Notes under the pieces: generated by a model
What the model saw: only the letters and a program-made list of their open reading frames with translations
What the model was told of the DNA's origin: nothing
Databases searched by the model: none
In this document: positions 1 through 7,143 of the stretch, in pieces
Layout of the letters: each line of letters begins with the position of its first letter
How positions within the stretch are numbered: the stretch's first letter is position 1
Made by a program: the position numbers and the translations under genes
Assembly: GCA_964429355.1 (NCBI GenBank)
Contig: CAYSCH010000451.1
Location: forward strand, 1 to 7,143
DNA: 7,143 nucleotides
Direction of reading: 5' to 3'
Source of the DNA: JAAYAY01 sp964429355
GTDB lineage: Bacteria > Planctomycetota > Planctomycetia > Pirellulales > Thermoguttaceae

Positions 1-1
1 G

Positions 2-2410
2 AAGCGTCTGGCCGTCCTCTGCCCACCTCACCTGGCCGAGCAGTGGCAAACCGAGCTTCGCGACAAGTTCCACGTCGACGCCGAATTGGTCCTCTCCAGC
101 ACCGTCTCCCGCCTCGAACGGAATTGTTCCCTGGGCCGGTCGCTGTTCGAGGTCTATCCCCACGTGGTCGTCTCCATCGACTTCATCAAGTCCGATCGGC
201 GCCGCGACGAGTTCCTCCGCACCTGCCCGGAACTGGTAATTGTCGACGAGGCCCATACCTGCGCCTTCGCCGGTGTGAACAAGGGCGGACGCCATCAGCG
301 TCACCAGCTCCTCAAAGGGCTTTCCGCCGACCCCGATCGCCACCTGCTCCTCGTCACCGCCACTCCCCACAGCGGCAACGAAGAGGCCTTCCGCTCGCTC
401 CTCGGCATCCTCAGCCCCGAGCTATCCGAATTGCCGGAAGATCTGACCGGCAAACACAACGAACACCACCGCCGCCATCTGGCCCGGTATTTCGTCCAGC
501 GCCGCCGAGCCGACATCCGCCACTACCTCCAGGCCGACACTCCCTTCCCCGATCGGGAAGAGGCTGAAGAATCCTACAAGCTCTCCCCCGAATACAAGAA
601 GCTCTTCCACCGCGTGTTGGAATATGCCCGCGAAACCGTACTCGATCCCGACGGCGCACGCCATCGCCAGCGGGTTCGCTGGTGGTCGGCCCTGGCCCTG
701 CTCCGCTCGTTGGCTTCCAGCCCGGCCGCCGCCGCGGCAACGCTCCGCAGCCGTGCCGCAGTCGCCGACACCGACACGGCGGAAGATGCCGACCAGATCG
801 CACTCCGCACGATCCTCGACCAGGAGGAAGATGAGAGCGCCGAGCGGATGGACGCCGTCCCCGGCAGCGACATCGGCGAGTTGGCCAGCGACCAGTCCAA
901 CCATCGGCGCCGATTGCAGGACATGGCCCGCCAGGCCGATGAGCTCAAGGGCAAACTCGACGCCAAGCTCCAGACGGCCGTCAAGCTCATTAAGGCCCTG
1001 CTTAAGGACGGATTCCGGCCGATCGTCTTCTGCCGGTTCATCCCCACGGCCGAATACGTGGCCGAGCAACTCCGCGAGGCGCTGCCCAAGAAGGTCGAAA
1101 TTGCCGCGGTCACCGGCACCCTGCCGCCAGCCGAGCGCGAACAGCGCGTGGCCCAGCTCGCCACCGCAGAAAACCGCATCCTCGTCTGCACCGACTGCCT
1201 CAGCGAAGGTGTCAACCTTCAGGACCATTTCGACGCCGTGGTCCACTACGATCTCTCCTGGAACCCCACCCGCCACGAACAGCGGGAAGGCCGCGTCGAC
1301 CGCTACGGGCAGAACAAGTCCAAGGTTCGTGTGCTCACCTACTATGGCGTCGACAATCAGATCGATGGCATCGTGCTCGACGTACTCCTCCGCAAGCATA
1401 CGAAGATCCGCAGCTCGCTGGGCATTTCGGTCCCCGTGCCGGTCAACACGGAGCAAATCATTGAGGCGGTCTTCGAGGGCCTCCTGCTTCGCGAGCAGTC
1501 CGGATCCCCGAAGGACCAGTTCCTGCCCGGTTTTGATGACTACTTCAAGCCCCGGAAAGAGGACATCCACAGCAAGTGGGACGCCGCCTCCGAACGCGAA
1601 AAACGCTCCCGCACCATGTTCGCCCAGGAGACGATCAAGACCGACGAAGTTGCCCGCGAACTGGACGCCATGCGGGCGGCAATCGGCTCGGCTGATCTGG
1701 TTGCCGGGTTCACCCAGACGGCCCTCAAGGCCCACGGAGCCTTCGTCACTGCGAAGCAAGACTTCGTGGAGATCGACCTGAAAGAAGTTGCCCGCGGTCT
1801 GCACGACCGTATTGGCAAGAGCGACAAGCTCAGAGCTCGGTTCGAGTTGCCGGTGGGCGACGACACGATCTACCTCTCCCGCACGCATCCGGTGGTCGAA
1901 TCGCTGGCCACCTACGTGATGGATACGGCCCTCGATCCCGAGAGCGAGAGTATCGCGCGGCGATGTGGCGTGATTCGCACTCGGTCCGTCCAGCGGCGCA
2001 CGACGCTCTTGCTCGTTCGCTTCCGCTATCACATCGTCACGCTCCGTCCGGACGAGCCGCCCCAGCCGCTCCTGGCCGAAGACTGCAAGGTGGTCGGATT
2101 TGCCGGCTCGCCTCAGAATGCCGAGTGGCTCCCCCTCGACACGGCCGAGGCCTTGCTCAAGGTCGAGCCCGACGAAAACGTCAACGCTGATCAGGCCCGC
2201 GACTTCATCGCCAAGGTCGTCGAAGGCTACGACCACATCAAAGCCTTCCTCGACGAACTGGCCGAAGCCCAGGGCAAAGAACTCCTCGACGCCCACGTTC
2301 GCGTTCGTGAGGCAACCAGCCGAAAGGAGCGGAAGGTTCAGTACGACGTCGAGCCGAATCTGCCGCCGGACGTGTTGGGGATCTACGTGTACCTACCAGC
2401 GAATCAATAG
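2..2410 (+). CDS. drmD: SNF2/RapA-type helicase, DrmD-like, 5'-truncated
   Basis: This is a superfamily 2 DNA helicase/translocase of the SNF2 type, expected to use ATP to move on DNA as part of a DISARM defence complex. The frame is open from base 2, so 802 residues are visible and the start lies upstream. Numbering the visible fragment from 1: motif Ia-like LAVLCPPHLAEQWQ (about 4-17), DEAH box (82-85), TATPHSG motif III (119-125), RPIVFCRF opening the second RecA lobe (339-346), CTDCLSEGVNLQ motif V (396-407) and the arginine-finger motif QREGRVDRYGQ (427-437). The Walker A motif is missing only because the window cuts it off. The RRRADIRHYL segment near 159 and KIRSSLGISVPVP after the helicase core resemble DrmD-family proteins as I remember them. 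The C-terminal 300 or so residues are an accessory region with no motif I can name. The HNH gene follows after 10 bases. Generic SNF2 assignment is near certain; DrmD rests on the neighbouring methyltransferase and these family-like segments. Confidence 0.85.
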   Translation, partial: KRLAVLCPPHLAEQWQTELRDKFHVDAELVLSSTVSRLERNCSLGRSLFEVYPHVVVSIDFIKSDRRRDEFLRTCPELVIVDEAHTCAFAGVNKGGRHQRHQLLKGLSADPDRHLLLVTATPHSGNEEAFRSLLGILSPELSELPEDLTGKHNEHHRRHLARYFVQRRRADIRHYLQADTPFPDREEAEESYKLSPEYKKLFHRVLEYARETVLDPDGARHRQRVRWWSALALLRSLASSPAAAAATLRSRAAVADTDTAEDADQIALRTILDQEEDESAERMDAVPGSDIGELASDQSNHRRRLQDMARQADELKGKLDAKLQTAVKLIKALLKDGFRPIVFCRFIPTAEYVAEQLREALPKKVEIAAVTGTLPPAEREQRVAQLATAENRILVCTDCLSEGVNLQDHFDAVVHYDLSWNPTRHEQREGRVDRYGQNKSKVRVLTYYGVDNQIDGIVLDVLLRKHTKIRSSLGISVPVPVNTEQIIEAVFEGLLLREQSGSPKDQFLPGFDDYFKPRKEDIHSKWDAASEREKRSRTMFAQETIKTDEVARELDAMRAAIGSADLVAGFTQTALKAHGAFVTAKQDFVEIDLKEVARGLHDRIGKSDKLRARFELPVGDDTIYLSRTHPVVESLATYVMDTALDPESESIARRCGVIRTRSVQRRTTLLLVRFRYHIVTLRPDEPPQPLLAEDCKVVGFAGSPQNAEWLPLDTAEALLKVEPDENVNADQARDFIAKVVEGYDHIKAFLDELAEAQGKELLDAHVRVREATSRKERKVQYDVEPNLPPDVLGIYVYLPANQ

Positions 2411-2420
2411 GCGCAACCTC

Positions 2421-3011
2421 ATGGCCAAAGGACGATCATCACACATGGGAATAGGGCGAGGCCGATTCCGCAAAGCTCTGCGAGCGGTGCTCCTCGCCCG
2501 ACACTCAACGAACGATTTGGAGGCTCTTGTTCGCCAGCACTTCGCCTGGTCTTGCGTCTATTGCGGGGTGTCAGGCGAAAAAGAGAGGCTCCAGTTGGAT
2601 CATCTTTGGCCGGAAGCGCAAGGCGGATGCATGGTCTTGGGGAACGTGGTCCCCTGCTGTCCGACCTGCAATTCAGATCGGCGCGACACCCCCTGGCATA
2701 AGTTCCTGAATACGTCGCAGCGGGTCCGCGCGGCCCGGTCGCCTGAGGAAATTCAGCATCAGATTCAGTGCATTTCCGCATACATGGAAGCCCATGGGAA
2801 CGATACACCGCCCTCGTGGGAGGCATCTCTCACGACCGACGAACTGCAACTGCTCGAAGACTTCGACCTGCTACTCGCGGCAATCAGTGACGGGGCCCTG
2901 GCCCGTGCCGGCACGGTCAAAAAGTCGCACGTCGTTTTCGATCGTCCGGCGGAGATGTTCGAGCAGATGGTCGATCTGGCACGGAGCTTCCTGAAGACCA
3001 ACACGGTATAG
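2421..3011 (+). CDS. HNH endonuclease between drmD and drmMI
   Basis: A 196-residue protein with a zinc-stabilised HNH nuclease domain, predicted to cut DNA with a single metal ion. Visible motifs are CVYCG (Cys45, Cys48), LQLDH (Asp60, His61), GNVVPCCPTCN (Asn75, Cys80, Cys83, Asn84). Cys45/48 and Cys80/83 would bind structural zinc; His61 is the expected general base. The third motif residue is Asn84 rather than His, an HNN variant found in many active HNH enzymes. The N-terminus is short and basic (Arg/Lys-rich, about 13-21). The C-terminal 90 residues are acidic and helical-looking with no motif I recognise. It starts 10 bases after the helicase stop and ends 3 bases before the methyltransferase ATG, so it is probably cotranscribed. 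The frame is open upstream to 2100, but that part is a shadow of drmD. No good Shine-Dalgarno precedes ATG 2421. An in-frame ATG at 2445 has AAAGGA at 2427-2432, 12 bases away, so the true start could be Met9. Base composition is lower in GC than drmD. HNH identity is secure; its role in the system is inferred. Confidence 0.9.
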   Translation: MAKGRSSHMGIGRGRFRKALRAVLLARHSTNDLEALVRQHFAWSCVYCGVSGEKERLQLDHLWPEAQGGCMVLGNVVPCCPTCNSDRRDTPWHKFLNTSQRVRAARSPEEIQHQIQCISAYMEAHGNDTPPSWEASLTTDELQLLEDFDLLLAAISDGALARAGTVKKSHVVFDRPAEMFEQMVDLARSFLKTNTV

Positions 3012-3014
3012 AAA

Positions 3015-7143
<4,129 letters not shown>

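Noticed and set aside
624..1781. A 385-codon + strand open frame in another phase of the helicase
   Set aside because: Its product is almost only S, P, R, A and T, typical of an out-of-frame reading of GC-rich coding DNA.
422..2296. A 624-codon open frame on the - strand opposite the helicase
   Set aside because: It lies wholly opposite a helicase with intact motifs; its residues (runs of V, G, E, D, L) are what the complement of GC-rich codons gives, and no domain is visible.

Overview
The window is coding almost end to end on the + strand. It holds three tightly spaced genes that read as part of one operon: a 5'-truncated SNF2/RapA-type helicase (2-2410), a small HNH endonuclease (2421-3011), and a very large adenine-N6 DNA methyltransferase (3015 to the right edge, still open). 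The intergenic gaps are 10 and 3 bases, and no stretch over 300 bases lacks a gene. I see no tRNA, rRNA, CRISPR array, terminator or insertion sequence.

The helicase and methyltransferase pair matches the signature genes of class 1 DISARM (drmD and drmMI), a phage-defence system in which host DNA is methylated and unmodified incoming DNA is blocked. The core genes drmA, drmB and drmC are not in the window; if this is DISARM they should lie just outside it, most likely downstream. The HNH gene between drmD and drmMI is the unusual part of the layout.

The methyltransferase gene is a mosaic. Three low-complexity in-frame inserts (about 3675-3749, 4527-4598 and 5227-5294) are built from a GACTCCC-like heptamer. 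The first two have opposed arms, GGGAGTC-rich on the left and GACTCCC-rich on the right. A seven-base repeat has no stop codon in any frame on either strand, so it can sit inside genes. From about 5400 to 6900, the target-recognition half of the protein, GC content and codon choice differ sharply from the flanks although the frame stays open. This suggests exchange of the specificity domain.

The host is probably a GC-rich bacterium with weak Shine-Dalgarno usage. The heptamer repeats resemble ones I associate with Planctomycetes, but that assignment is from memory and tentative. The most distinctive signals are the frame-neutral repeat inserts, the swapped specificity domain and the embedded HNH gene.
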